From Streptomyces sp. (lineage in GTDB: Bacteria; Actinomycetota; Actinomycetes; Streptomycetales; Streptomycetaceae): a stretch of 18,839 nt of DNA. The stretch spans positions 1 through 18,839 of the forward strand of contig DOWQ01000484.1 in the NCBI GenBank assembly GCA_003519485.1, given 5' to 3'. The notes beneath the pieces were generated by a model. That model was not told the DNA's origin, did no database searches, and was given only the letters and a program-made list of their open reading frames with translations. A program made the translations under genes and the position numbers. This document shows, one piece after another, positions 1-6,992 of this stretch. The first letter of the stretch is position 1, and the number at the start of each line of letters is the position of its first letter.

Positions 1-54
1 CCGCCCGGACAGCAGCCGCCCGGTGCCGTGCCGCCGCCGGCCCTGGCTCCGTAA
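1..54 (+). CDS. 3' end of an upstream reading frame (Pro/Gln/Gly-rich), ends at TAA
   Basis: Frame 1 is open from the window edge and encodes PPGQQPPGAVPPPALAP before TAA at 52-54. The same frame continues after the stop with the same type of repeat (GQQPAPAPYG, GQQPPGAPAPYG) into an AIM24 domain. The residue at the stop is Tyr in the two following repeats (gctccgTAC against gctccgTAA). I infer that this is the linker of a longer protein, perhaps one with an N-terminal TerD domain, as I recall for some Streptomyces proteins. The upstream part is outside the window, so the N-terminal domain cannot be confirmed. Confidence 0.55.
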   Translation, partial: PPGQQPPGAVPPPALAP

Positions 55-912
55 GGTCAGCCGGGCGGAAGCCCCGGCCAGCAGCCGGCTCCGGCTCCGT
101 ACGGTCAGGTGCCGGGCCAGCAGCCGCCGGGCGCCCCCGCTCCGTACGGTCCGCCCGGCCAGAGCCAGCCACCGCCCGGTCAGCAGGGTCGGCCCGGTCA
201 GCCGGGCCAGTACGGCGCGTACGGTCCGCCGCAGGGCGCGGCCGGTCCCGCCGCCGGTCTGAGCGCGGCGCTCGAGAAGTACCGGGAGGTGCCCACCGGC
301 CGGCGCTGGACCCTGCAGAACCAGCAGCTGGTCCGCATCGACCTCGGCTCCGACGGGCAGCCGGTGCTCGCCCGGCAGGGCAGCATGGTGCTCTACCAGG
401 GCAAGGTCGACTTCAGCTACAAGGGCGCGGGCTTCAGCGGCCGCATCGTTGGCGGTGCCACCGGCCAGGAGATGCAGCTGATGCGCTGCACGGGCCGCGG
501 CCAGGTCTTTCTCGCCGAGAACGGCGCGCAGATCCACCCGATCGAGCTCCAGGGGGACGCGATCTGCGTCTCCGCCGAGAACGTCCTCGCCTTCGACGAG
601 TCGCTCCAGCACGAGGTGCGCCGGATCGAGGGGCACGGAATCCCCGGCGGTGCGCTGTTCACCATGCAGTTCCAGGGCACCGGCACGGTCGTCGTGAAGA
701 CCCAGGGCGTGCCGGTGGTCCTGCCGGTGACACCGACCACCTTCGCCGACAGCAATGCCATCGTGGCCTGGTCCGCTGCCTCACAGGTGATCATCTCCAG
801 CCAGGTGCGGCTGCGCCGGAACGCCTATCCGGGCCACAGCGGCGAGACCGTGAACCTCCAGTTCCGCGGCGCCCCGGGCAACTTCATCGTCGTCCAGCCG
901 TACGAGGTCTAA
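55..912 (+). CDS. AIM24 family protein (C-terminal part of an interrupted longer protein)
   Basis: The frame is open from 55. The first formal start is GTG at 109, which lacks a Shine-Dalgarno sequence and lies inside the repeat linker, so independent initiation looks poor. The product is a Pro/Gln/Gly/Tyr-rich linker to about position 260, followed by an AIM24 (DUF124) beta-rich domain: RRWTLQNQQLVRIDL, then the hallmark ARQGSMVLYQG, and a terminal NFIVVQPYEV. The same hallmarks occur in the next two genes (QGSMV/TGSMV/KGSMV near the start, VVQP or LVQP at the end), making three tandem paralogues. The next gene begins 11 bases after the stop, so the three probably form one operon. AIM24 is named after a yeast mitochondrial protein; its bacterial role is not well defined. 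Oddity: the in-frame TAA at 52-54 separates this part from its probable N-terminus. Confidence 0.72.
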   Translation, partial: GQPGGSPGQQPAPAPYGQVPGQQPPGAPAPYGPPGQSQPPPGQQGRPGQPGQYGAYGPPQGAAGPAAGLSAALEKYREVPTGRRWTLQNQQLVRIDLGSDGQPVLARQGSMVLYQGKVDFSYKGAGFSGRIVGGATGQEMQLMRCTGRGQVFLAENGAQIHPIELQGDAICVSAENVLAFDESLQHEVRRIEGHGIPGGALFTMQFQGTGTVVVKTQGVPVVLPVTPTTFADSNAIVAWSAASQVIISSQVRLRRNAYPGHSGETVNLQFRGAPGNFIVVQPYEV

Positions 913-923
913 GGGAGCCTGTG

Positions 924-1607
924 ATGGACCAGCAAATGATCATGGGTTGTGCCCCGTCCCCGGTCGCCGCCCGGATGGAGAACCACGGCGCGAGCATGCT
1001 CAAGGTCGCCATGCAGAGCGGCCAGGACCTGTTCGCGCGCACCGGCTCCATGGTGGCGTACGAGGGCTTCGTGAGTTACGAGCCGAACCCGCCCGCGGTG
1101 CGCCAGATGGCCTCCCAGTGGCTCACCGGAGAGGGTGCGCCACTGATGAAGTGCAGTGGCGACGGCCTGCTCTACCTCGCCGACTACGGCGCGGATGTCG
1201 TCTGCGTGAACCTGAACAACGAATCGCTGTCGGTCAACGGCACCAATCTCCTGGCCTTCGACGCGCATCTCCAGTGGGGCGTCCAGCGGGTGAAGGGCAT
1301 GGCGAAGTTTGCCGGCCAGGGGCTGTTCAACGTCGGTGTCTCCGGCACCGGCTGGGTCGCCATGACCTCCCGCGGCACGCCGATCGTCGTCGACTGCGGC
1401 CGCGGCGAGGACGAGACCTATGTGGACCCGGACGCGCTCGTGGCCTGGTCCAGCGGGTTGAAGATGAAGGGGAAGCGCAGTTTCAAGGCGTCCTCGATGA
1501 TCGGCCGCGGCAGCGGCGAGGCCTACCAGTTGGGTTTCTCCGGCCAGGGTTTCGTCGTCGTCCAGCCGAGCGAGGACAGCACCGACCGGCTCCGGGCCCG
1601 GGGCTGA
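924..1607 (+). CDS. AIM24 family protein
   Basis: This is a 227-residue AIM24 (DUF124) protein, the second of three tandem paralogues. ATG 924 is preferred over GTG 921 because AAGGGAG at 911-917 is 6 bases from the ATG and only 3 from the GTG. Visible family features are FARTGSMVAYEGFVSY near residue 35, LMKCSGDGLLYLADYG in the middle (comparable to LMRCTGRGQVFLAENG and LMRCSGQGTVYLANLA in its neighbours), and GFVVVQPSED near the end. No signal peptide or membrane segment is visible, so it is probably cytoplasmic. The gene follows the first AIM24 frame by 11 bases and is followed by the third after 13 bases, so cotranscription is likely. Function is unknown; similar proteins often lie near tellurite-resistance-type (TerD) genes. 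Confidence 0.88.
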   Translation: MDQQMIMGCAPSPVAARMENHGASMLKVAMQSGQDLFARTGSMVAYEGFVSYEPNPPAVRQMASQWLTGEGAPLMKCSGDGLLYLADYGADVVCVNLNNESLSVNGTNLLAFDAHLQWGVQRVKGMAKFAGQGLFNVGVSGTGWVAMTSRGTPIVVDCGRGEDETYVDPDALVAWSSGLKMKGKRSFKASSMIGRGSGEAYQLGFSGQGFVVVQPSEDSTDRLRARG

Positions 1608-1620
1608 GGGGGAACGACAG

Positions 1621-2382
1621 ATGCAGAGTCCGCTTTTCGGCTGCACCGAGAACCAGACGCAGGACCGCTACGCGATGCAGAACCCCCAGCTGCTGAGGGT
1701 CTCCCTCGCCGGTCACGACGACGTTGTGGCCCGCAAGGGCAGCATGGTCGCGTACCAGGGGCTGCTGGAGTTCGACGGCGAGTACCGCACCCCGGGCCAG
1801 CGCCGGGCCCGCGCCAACACCGGCGAGGGCTTGGATCTGATGCGCTGCTCCGGGCAGGGCACCGTCTACCTCGCCAACCTCGCCCAGTACGTCCACGTCA
1901 TGGAGGTGGACCACGAGGGGCTGACCGTCGACAGCGCCTATGTCCTCGCGCTCGACTCCACCCTGCACTGGGAGGTGATCGCGGTGGACAGCCAGTTCGG
2001 CGTCTCCGGCTCCGGGGCCTACAACCTGCAGATCTCCGGCCAGGGCAAGGTCGCGCTGATGACCTCCGGCAAGCCGCTGATGATGGAGGTCACCCCGGAG
2101 AAGTACGTCAACGCCGACGCCGACGCGGTCGTCGCCTGGTCCACCTCGCTGCGCGTGCAGATGCAGGCCCAGACCCATTCCTCCGGCGTCTTCCGGCGGC
2201 GCGGGAACACCGGCGAGGGCTGGGAGCTCAGCTTCCTCGGCCAGGGGTACGCCCTGGTCCAGCCCAGCGAGCTGCTGCCGCCGCAGAACGCGGCGATCGG
2301 CAACGGTGTGCGCGCGCAGTACGGCGTGGGCCAGCAGGGCTCGCACGCCCAGAACCAGGGCAACATCTGGACGAATCGCTAG
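1621..2382 (+). CDS. AIM24 family protein
   Basis: This is a 253-residue AIM24 (DUF124) protein, the third of the tandem set. ATG 1621 is preceded by GAGGGGGA about 8 bases upstream. It carries VARKGSMVAYQGLLEF near residue 35, LMRCSGQGTVYLANLA in the middle, and GYALVQPSELL near residue 215. A Gln/Asn/Gly-rich tail of about 30 residues follows the domain and is not present in the second paralogue. There is no signal peptide or membrane segment. It appears to be the last gene of the operon: the next gene is convergent, and a 9-bp tandem repeat begins at the stop codon. Confidence 0.88.
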   Translation: MQSPLFGCTENQTQDRYAMQNPQLLRVSLAGHDDVVARKGSMVAYQGLLEFDGEYRTPGQRRARANTGEGLDLMRCSGQGTVYLANLAQYVHVMEVDHEGLTVDSAYVLALDSTLHWEVIAVDSQFGVSGSGAYNLQISGQGKVALMTSGKPLMMEVTPEKYVNADADAVVAWSTSLRVQMQAQTHSSGVFRRRGNTGEGWELSFLGQGYALVQPSELLPPQNAAIGNGVRAQYGVGQQGSHAQNQGNIWTNR

Positions 2383-2407
2383 CCGTACGAGCCGTACGAG
2401 CCGTGCG
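2381..2407. repeat. 9-bp tandem repeat (3 units)
   Basis: AGCCGTACG occurs at 2381-2389 and 2390-2398, followed by AGCCGTGCG at 2399-2407. The first unit includes the last two bases of the AIM24 stop codon. Its role is unknown. Confidence 0.7.
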
Positions 2408-2505
2408 GGTCCGCTCCGCCGGCCGCCGGGACTCCGGCTCGCCGGCGGGGCCGCGGCCGGTCACGGCCCGCCGCCGTCACGCACCGAACGGCTCGGCCCC
2501 GTGGC

Positions 2506-2545
2506 GGCGACCGACGCCGGCGACCGACGCCGGCGACCGGCGACC
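2506..2545. repeat. 13-bp tandem repeat with partial copies
   Basis: GGCGACCGACGCC occurs at 2506-2518 and 2519-2531, followed by two GGCGACC half units to 2545. The repeat lies in the 216-base gap between two convergent genes. I see no clear terminator hairpin in that gap. Confidence 0.7.
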
Positions 2546-2598
2546 CGTGAAGGACTGACAGTGCGGACCGGGGCCGAAAGCCGGCCGGGCCGGGCCCG

Positions 2599-3144
2599 TC
2601 ACATCCGGAGCCGGGCCCGGGTGCGGTCCGCCAGCCGTACGACGGACGCGTCGGCGGCGTCCGGCACCTCGTTCCAGCCGAACCATCGCAGGTCCAGCGA
2701 CTCCTCGCTGATCGCCTCGGTCGCCCCCGCGGGCGCCACGGCCGCGTACTGCACATCCAGATGCCAGGCGCAGGGCGTGTGGTGCCGGTCCAGCCGGACC
2801 GGCCCGCCCGGCAGCAGCTCCAGCCCGCCGATCCCGGACTCCTCGGTCGCCTCGCGCAGCGCGGCGCCCGCGAGGGTGGCGTCCCCCGGTTCGCAGTGGC
2901 CACCCGTCTGGAGCCACATCCGCAGCTTCCGGTGCAGCGTGAGCAGTACGCGGCCGCCCGCCGGGTCGACGACCAGCGCACTCGCCGTGAGGTGACCTTC
3001 CCGGCACGCCTTCCACATGCCGTCCGGGCGGGCCGACAGATGGCCGAGGTAGGCATGCCGCAGCTCGTCCTGGCCTGGGTCGGCCGACGAGCCGGGCGGC
3101 GTCCAGTCCGCGAGAACGCGCGCCGCGTCCCGGTGCAGGCTCAC
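2599..3144 (-). CDS. Nudix hydrolase
   Basis: This is a 181-residue Nudix-fold protein, a family that hydrolyses nucleoside diphosphates linked to another group; the substrate here is unknown. The Nudix box spans about residues 81-105: GGHCEPGD followed by REATEESGI. The metal-binding REXXEE core is intact. Compared with the consensus, the first box Glu is Asp and the gap to REXXEE is one residue longer. The start is GTG at 3144-3142; it overlaps the TGA of the upstream gene (GTGA), so translation is probably coupled. The N-terminal 50 residues resemble the leader found in many actinobacterial Nudix proteins. The gene converges with the AIM24 genes. Confidence 0.9.
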   Translation of the reverse strand: MSLHRDAARVLADWTPPGSSADPGQDELRHAYLGHLSARPDGMWKACREGHLTASALVVDPAGGRVLLTLHRKLRMWLQTGGHCEPGDATLAGAALREATEESGIGGLELLPGGPVRLDRHHTPCAWHLDVQYAAVAPAGATEAISEESLDLRWFGWNEVPDAADASVVRLADRTRARLRM

Positions 3145-4631
3145 TTCTCGCCGTCGCCCTTGCCGTCGCCCGTGCCCCGGTCCTTGCCCTCGTCCTTGCC
3201 CGTGCCCTCAGCCTTGTCCGTGCCGTCGCCGGTGCCCTGCTCCGTACCGGCACTGCCGCCGGCCGCCTCGCCGAGCATCTTGTCGAGCTCGGAGAAGTCC
3301 AGCTGCTCGTGGTGCACGAAGCCGTCCGGGTCGTCCAAGTCCTCGGCGGTCGGCAGCATGTCCGGGTGCTCCCACAGCCCGTCCCGGCCGTCGACGCCGC
3401 GGGCGTCCGTCAGCGACGCCCACAGCCGCGAGGCGTCCCGCAGCCGCCGGGGCCGCAGCTCCAGGCCGATCAGAGTGGCGAAGGTCTGCTCCGCCGGCCC
3501 GCCGGAGGCCCGGCGGCGGCGCAGCGTCTCGCGCAGCGCGCCGGCCGAGGGGAGGTGGGGCGCGGCGGCGGCGTGCACCACCGCGTCCACCCAGCCCTCG
3601 ACGAGAGCGAGAGCCGTCTCCAGCCGGGCCAGCGCCGCCTTCTGCGCGGGCGTGTCCTCCGGCTGGAACATGCCCTGCTGGAGAGCTTCCTGCAGCTGCT
3701 CCGGGTGGCTCGGGTCGAGCTGGCCGACCAGGTCCTCCAGCCGGGCCGTGTCCACCTTGATGCCCCGGGCGTAGCCCTCGACCGCGCCGAACAGATGGGA
3801 CCGCAGCCACGGCACATGGGCGAAGAGTCGCTGGTGGGCGGCCTCGCGCAGGGCCAGATACAGCCGGACCTCCTCCAGCGGCACCCCCAGGTCCTTGCCG
3901 AACGCGGTGATGTTCACCGGCAGCAGGGCCGCCTTGTTCGGCGGGCCCAGCGGCAGGCCGATGTCGGCCGAGCCGACCACCTCGCCCGCCAGCATCCCGA
4001 CGGCCTGGCCGATCTGGGTGCCGAACATGGCGCCGCCCATGGAGCGCATCATTCCGAGCAGCGGGCCGGCCATGGCCTGCATCTCCTCGGGCAGCACATC
4101 GCCCATCGCCGCGCCGACCCGCTCGGCGACCGGGTCCACCAGGTCCTTCCACACCGGCAGGGTCGCCTCGACCCACTCGGCGCGGCTCCAGGCCACCGCC
4201 GAGCTCGAGCCGGAGGGGAGGGACGTGACGCCGTCCAGCCACAGATCGGCGAGGCGTACGGCCTCCTCGACCGCCGACTGCTCGCCGGGCGAGACGCTGG
4301 CGTCCTTGACCCGCTCCTCCTCGCCGGTCGCGGAGGTGCCACCGGGGGTGCCCTGTGCGACGGTCTGCCGCGCGATGTCCTTGGCCATGTCCCAGTTCAC
4401 CGGGCCGCCCTCGTAGGAGAGCATCTGTCCGAGCTGCTGGAAGGCGGCGCCCAGGTCGTTGGGGTTCAGTGCACCGAACATCGCGGCGAGCGGGTTGTCA
4501 CCGCCGGCTCCGCCGAACCCGAAGGGATTCGCCGGGCCCTGGCCCCCGCCCTCACCGCCCTTGTTGCCGCCGTTGTCGCCGTCCTCCGGCTCCTCCGGCG
4601 GACGGCCGAATCCGAATGGGTTGTCACTCAC
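3141..4631 (-). CDS. Zincin_2 (DUF2342)-type putative zinc-dependent metalloprotease
   Basis: This is a 496-residue protein of the actinobacterial Zincin_2/DUF2342 family, usually annotated as a zinc-dependent metalloprotease. The frame is open to 4703, but GTG 4631 has GAGG upstream with a 7-base spacer and gives the expected family start SDNPFGFGRPPEEPED. Order of features: Gly/Asp/Asn-rich N-terminus with a second NPFGFG copy near residue 35; a helical Gly/Met-rich middle (GPLLGMMRSMGGAMFG); ALREAAHQRLF at about 259-269; LVEGWVDAVVH near 343-353; and a repetitive GTGDG/KDEGK tail from about 458. The zincin HEXXH site reads REAAH, so the first His is missing and proteolytic activity is uncertain. 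The gene overlaps the Nudix start by 4 bases and is divergent from the SDR gene. Confidence 0.88.
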   Translation of the reverse strand: MSDNPFGFGRPPEEPEDGDNGGNKGGEGGGQGPANPFGFGGAGGDNPLAAMFGALNPNDLGAAFQQLGQMLSYEGGPVNWDMAKDIARQTVAQGTPGGTSATGEEERVKDASVSPGEQSAVEEAVRLADLWLDGVTSLPSGSSSAVAWSRAEWVEATLPVWKDLVDPVAERVGAAMGDVLPEEMQAMAGPLLGMMRSMGGAMFGTQIGQAVGMLAGEVVGSADIGLPLGPPNKAALLPVNITAFGKDLGVPLEEVRLYLALREAAHQRLFAHVPWLRSHLFGAVEGYARGIKVDTARLEDLVGQLDPSHPEQLQEALQQGMFQPEDTPAQKAALARLETALALVEGWVDAVVHAAAAPHLPSAGALRETLRRRRASGGPAEQTFATLIGLELRPRRLRDASRLWASLTDARGVDGRDGLWEHPDMLPTAEDLDDPDGFVHHEQLDFSELDKMLGEAAGGSAGTEQGTGDGTDKAEGTGKDEGKDRGTGDGKGDGEK

Positions 4632-4788
4632 GGGTTTCCTCGGCTCGTAGGGCCGCCGGCGAGCCGGCGGCGGCTGCCCGACATCACCACCCAGCGTAGA
4701 CACCTCGGCCGCATCCCGGCTCAGTGCTTCGCTGTCCCGCCGTCTGCGGCAGGATGGACATCGCCTGTCCGTACGCCAACAGGCTCAC

Positions 4789-4802
4789 GTACGAACGTAC
4801 GC
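4789..4802. promoter_or_regulatory. Inverted repeat CGTACG-AA-CGTACG in a divergent intergenic region
   Basis: Two CGTACG arms separated by AA lie 23-36 bases before the SDR start, in the 193-base gap between divergent genes. A further CGTACG-like copy (ccgtacgcc) lies upstream near 4770. The arrangement suits an operator, but no factor can be named. Confidence 0.35.
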
Positions 4803-4824
4803 AGACAACCGCTGGAGACGCCCG

Positions 4825-5934
4825 GTGAGTTCCCCAGACCGACAAGTTCGCGCAGCGCGAAACCCCACGGCACCGGCCGGCCGGCGGCCCGTCGTGGCCG
4901 TGACCGGCGCCGCCTCGGGCGCCGGAGCGCTGCTGACCCGGCAGCTCGCGGCCTCCGAGGAGATCAAGCAGGTCATCGCCATCGACGAGCGGCGGGGCGA
5001 GGTGCCGGAGGCGCAGTGGCACATCCTCGACGTCCGCGATCCGCTCATCGCCGGAAAGCTGAAGAACGTCGATGTCGTGGTGCACCTGGCCCTCGACCTC
5101 GATCTGGAGACCGACGCCGCCGCACGGACCGCCTACAACGTCCGCGGCACCCAGACCGTCCTCACCGCCGCCGCCGCGGCCGGGGTGCACCGGGTCGTGC
5201 TGTGCACATCGGCGATGGTCTACGGCGCGCTGCCCGACAATGACGTACCGCTCGCGGAGGACGCGGAGCTGCGCGCCACCGCCGAGGCCACCGGCGTCGG
5301 CGATCTGCTGGAGATCGAACGGCTGGGCCGCCGCGCGCCGCGCGCCCACCCCGGGCTCAATGTCACGGTGGTGCGGCCCGCCGTCCTGGTCGGCGGCACC
5401 GACACCGCCCTCACCCGCTACTTCGAGTCGCCGCGCCTGCTCGTCGTCGCCGGCTCCCGTCCCACCTGGCAGTTCTGCCACATGGAGGACCTGGTCGGCG
5501 CGCTGGAGTACGCCGCGCTGGAGAAGGTCGACGGCGAGCTCGTCGTCGGCTGCGACGGCTGGCTGGAACAGGAGGAGGTCGAGGAGCTGACCGCGATCCG
5601 CCGGATGGAGCTGCCCTCGGCGGTCGCTCTCGGCACGGCCTCCCGGCTGCACCGGCTCGGCCTGACCCCGTCCCCGGCCGGTGACCTGGCGTACACGATG
5701 CACCCCTGGGTGGTCAGCGGCAGCCGGCTGCACGACGCGGGCTGGCGGCCGAAGTGGACGAACGAGGAGGTCCTGGCCGAGCTGCTCGACGAGGTCGCCG
5801 GCCGGCACACGGTCGCGGGCCGCAGGCTGGGCCGCAAGGACGCCACGACGCTCGGCGCCGCGGGCGCGACCGTCGCCCTGGTGGGCACCGCCGCGCTGGT
5901 ACGCCGCGCCCGCAAGGCACGCCGCCGGCTCTGA
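4825..5934 (+). CDS. SDR-like NAD-dependent epimerase/dehydratase with C-terminal membrane anchor
   Basis: This is a 369-residue extended-SDR protein. GTG 4825 has GGAG at 4814-4817 with a 7-base spacer. A Rossmann nucleotide-binding turn is at residues 23-34 (VVAVTGAASGAG), with Asp70 (ILDVRD) and VVVHLAL at 84-90. The SDR catalytic YxxxK is not visible: where it would fall, after SAMVYG (129-134), the sequence is VGDLLEIERLGRR. TVVRPAVLVGG at 181-191 is typical of the C-terminal substrate domain. A hydrophobic stretch at about 342-359 followed by RRARKARRRL looks like a C-terminal membrane anchor. It may be a binding or regulatory protein rather than a working dehydrogenase. MoaE lies 120 bases downstream. 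Confidence 0.88.
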   Translation: MSSPDRQVRAARNPTAPAGRRPVVAVTGAASGAGALLTRQLAASEEIKQVIAIDERRGEVPEAQWHILDVRDPLIAGKLKNVDVVVHLALDLDLETDAAARTAYNVRGTQTVLTAAAAAGVHRVVLCTSAMVYGALPDNDVPLAEDAELRATAEATGVGDLLEIERLGRRAPRAHPGLNVTVVRPAVLVGGTDTALTRYFESPRLLVVAGSRPTWQFCHMEDLVGALEYAALEKVDGELVVGCDGWLEQEEVEELTAIRRMELPSAVALGTASRLHRLGLTPSPAGDLAYTMHPWVVSGSRLHDAGWRPKWTNEEVLAELLDEVAGRHTVAGRRLGRKDATTLGAAGATVALVGTAALVRRARKARRRL

Positions 5935-6054
5935 CCGGTGGCTCACCGGTGGCTCCGCCCAGCGGCTCCGACCGGCACTCCGCCATGCGGTTCTCGGCCG
6001 CGGATACGGAAAGCCTGTTCCGCGATCCGGTCGCGGTGCGGCACGATGGGCGGT

Positions 6055-6513
6055 ATGGCAGGTACGTTCGATCATCCCGGTGAGCAGGCCCATCCGAACC
6101 CGATCCGGCTCCTCGCGATCCGTGACACCCCGCTGTCCCTCGATGAGGTGTTCGGTGCGGTGGGCGACGACGCCGCGGGTGGCACCGCGCTCTTCGTCGG
6201 CACGGTGCGCGATCACGACGAGGGCGCCGGGGTGGCCGAACTCGGCTACTCCTCGCACCCCACGGCCGAGGCCGAGCTCCGCCGCGTCGCGCAGAAGGTG
6301 GCGGCGGAGTTCCCCGTACGGGCGCTCGCCGCCGTCCACCGTGTGGGTGATCTCGCGGTGGGCGACCTGGCGGTGGTGGTGGCGGTGTCCTGCCCGCACC
6401 GCGCCGAGGCGTTCGCCGCCTGCCGCCGTCTGATCGACGACCTCAAGCACGAGGTGCCGGTGTGGAAGCACCAGCGGTTCACCGACGGCACCGAGGAATG
6501 GGTCGGTGCCTAG
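6055..6513 (+). CDS. moaE: Molybdopterin synthase catalytic subunit (MoaE family)
   Basis: This is a 152-residue MoaE. The enzyme transfers sulfur from MoaD thiocarboxylate to precursor Z (cPMP) to make molybdopterin. Seen in the sequence: FVGTVRDHDEG (Arg52, matching the conserved MoaE Arg), VHRVGDLAVGDLAVVVAV at 94-111, PHRAEAF at 114-120, and LKHEVPVWKHQ with Lys131 and Lys138, which match the catalytic lysines of E. coli MoaE. The frame is open further upstream; ATG 6055 is chosen because homology begins shortly after and the protein has normal MoaE length. There is no clear Shine-Dalgarno. CACGAT at 6042-6047, about 8 bases before the ATG, could be the -10 of a leaderless message. No moaD or other Moco gene is adjacent. 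Confidence 0.92.
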   Translation: MAGTFDHPGEQAHPNPIRLLAIRDTPLSLDEVFGAVGDDAAGGTALFVGTVRDHDEGAGVAELGYSSHPTAEAELRRVAQKVAAEFPVRALAAVHRVGDLAVGDLAVVVAVSCPHRAEAFAACRRLIDDLKHEVPVWKHQRFTDGTEEWVGA

Positions 6514-6518
6514 CGCCG

Positions 6519-6550
6519 GGCCGCGCACGCCGTACGCCCTACGCGCGGCC
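6519..6550 (+). terminator. Hairpin downstream of moaE
   Basis: GGCCGCGC at 6519-6526 pairs perfectly with GCGCGGCC at 6543-6550, with a 16-base loop, starting 6 bases after the MoaE stop. There is no T-run, as is common for GC-rich actinomycete terminators, so the assignment is tentative. Confidence 0.4.
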
Positions 6551-6722
6551 AGTACGGGCGGCGCGGGCAGACCGGGCAGCCGACGGACATCCCACGGACA
6601 GCCCAACCCGGTTGCGTAACCAGCACCCGGCGTCGAGCGTTGGAGTCGCGAATGGTTAATCTGCTCATCAGTTGTCGGCGCACTCGGTTCGATTGCGCTC
6701 GTACAGGGGTCGGGAGGCCGGT

Positions 6723-6893
6723 ATGGCGGCTGTCGCGTGGTTGCTGATTCCGGTTGTCGCTGCTGTGGGGGCCGGGCTGTGGTCCCGCTGGGCCGCCCGT
6801 AAGCGCAAGACCGGCGATGTTGCCGAGCTCGCCGGGTATGCGCGGTTCCGCGAGGCGATGGAGCGCGGCGATTCCGAAACGGACGCCGCCTAG
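6723..6893 (+). CDS. Small hypothetical membrane protein (56 aa)
   Basis: ATG 6723 is preceded by GGGAGG at about 6712-6717. The product is 56 residues: one N-terminal transmembrane segment (about residues 3-20, VAWLLIPVVAAVGAGLW), then a basic stretch (WAARKRK) consistent with a cytoplasmic C-terminus, then a short amphipathic part (YARFREAMERG). I recognise no family beyond a small actinobacterial membrane protein. It lies in the same orientation between moaE and the PDZ protease, with gaps on both sides, so it may be its own unit. Confidence 0.75.
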   Translation: MAAVAWLLIPVVAAVGAGLWSRWAARKRKTGDVAELAGYARFREAMERGDSETDAA

Positions 6894-6979
6894 CCCCTCT
6901 CCCGGCCGGTGGGTGTGTGCGGCTGCCAAGCGGTGCACGGACGGCCCGGCCCCACGGGTGGACCTGTGAGCCAGTCCCG

Positions 6980-6992
6980 TACTGTCGTTCCA
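6980..6992 (+). promoter_or_regulatory. -10-like box for a possibly leaderless PDZ-protease mRNA
   Basis: TACTGT at 6980-6985 lies 6 bases before ATG 6992, and no Shine-Dalgarno is present. That spacing fits a leaderless transcript, which is frequent in Streptomyces. The -35 is not convincing. Confidence 0.35.

Noticed and set aside
947..1696. 249-codon plus-strand frame overlapping the second AIM24 gene
   Set aside because: An Arg-rich alternative frame of a clear family gene.
3309..5243. 644-codon plus-strand open frame
   Set aside because: Antisense to the Zincin_2 gene and overlapping the SDR start in another frame; composition is typical of a shadow.
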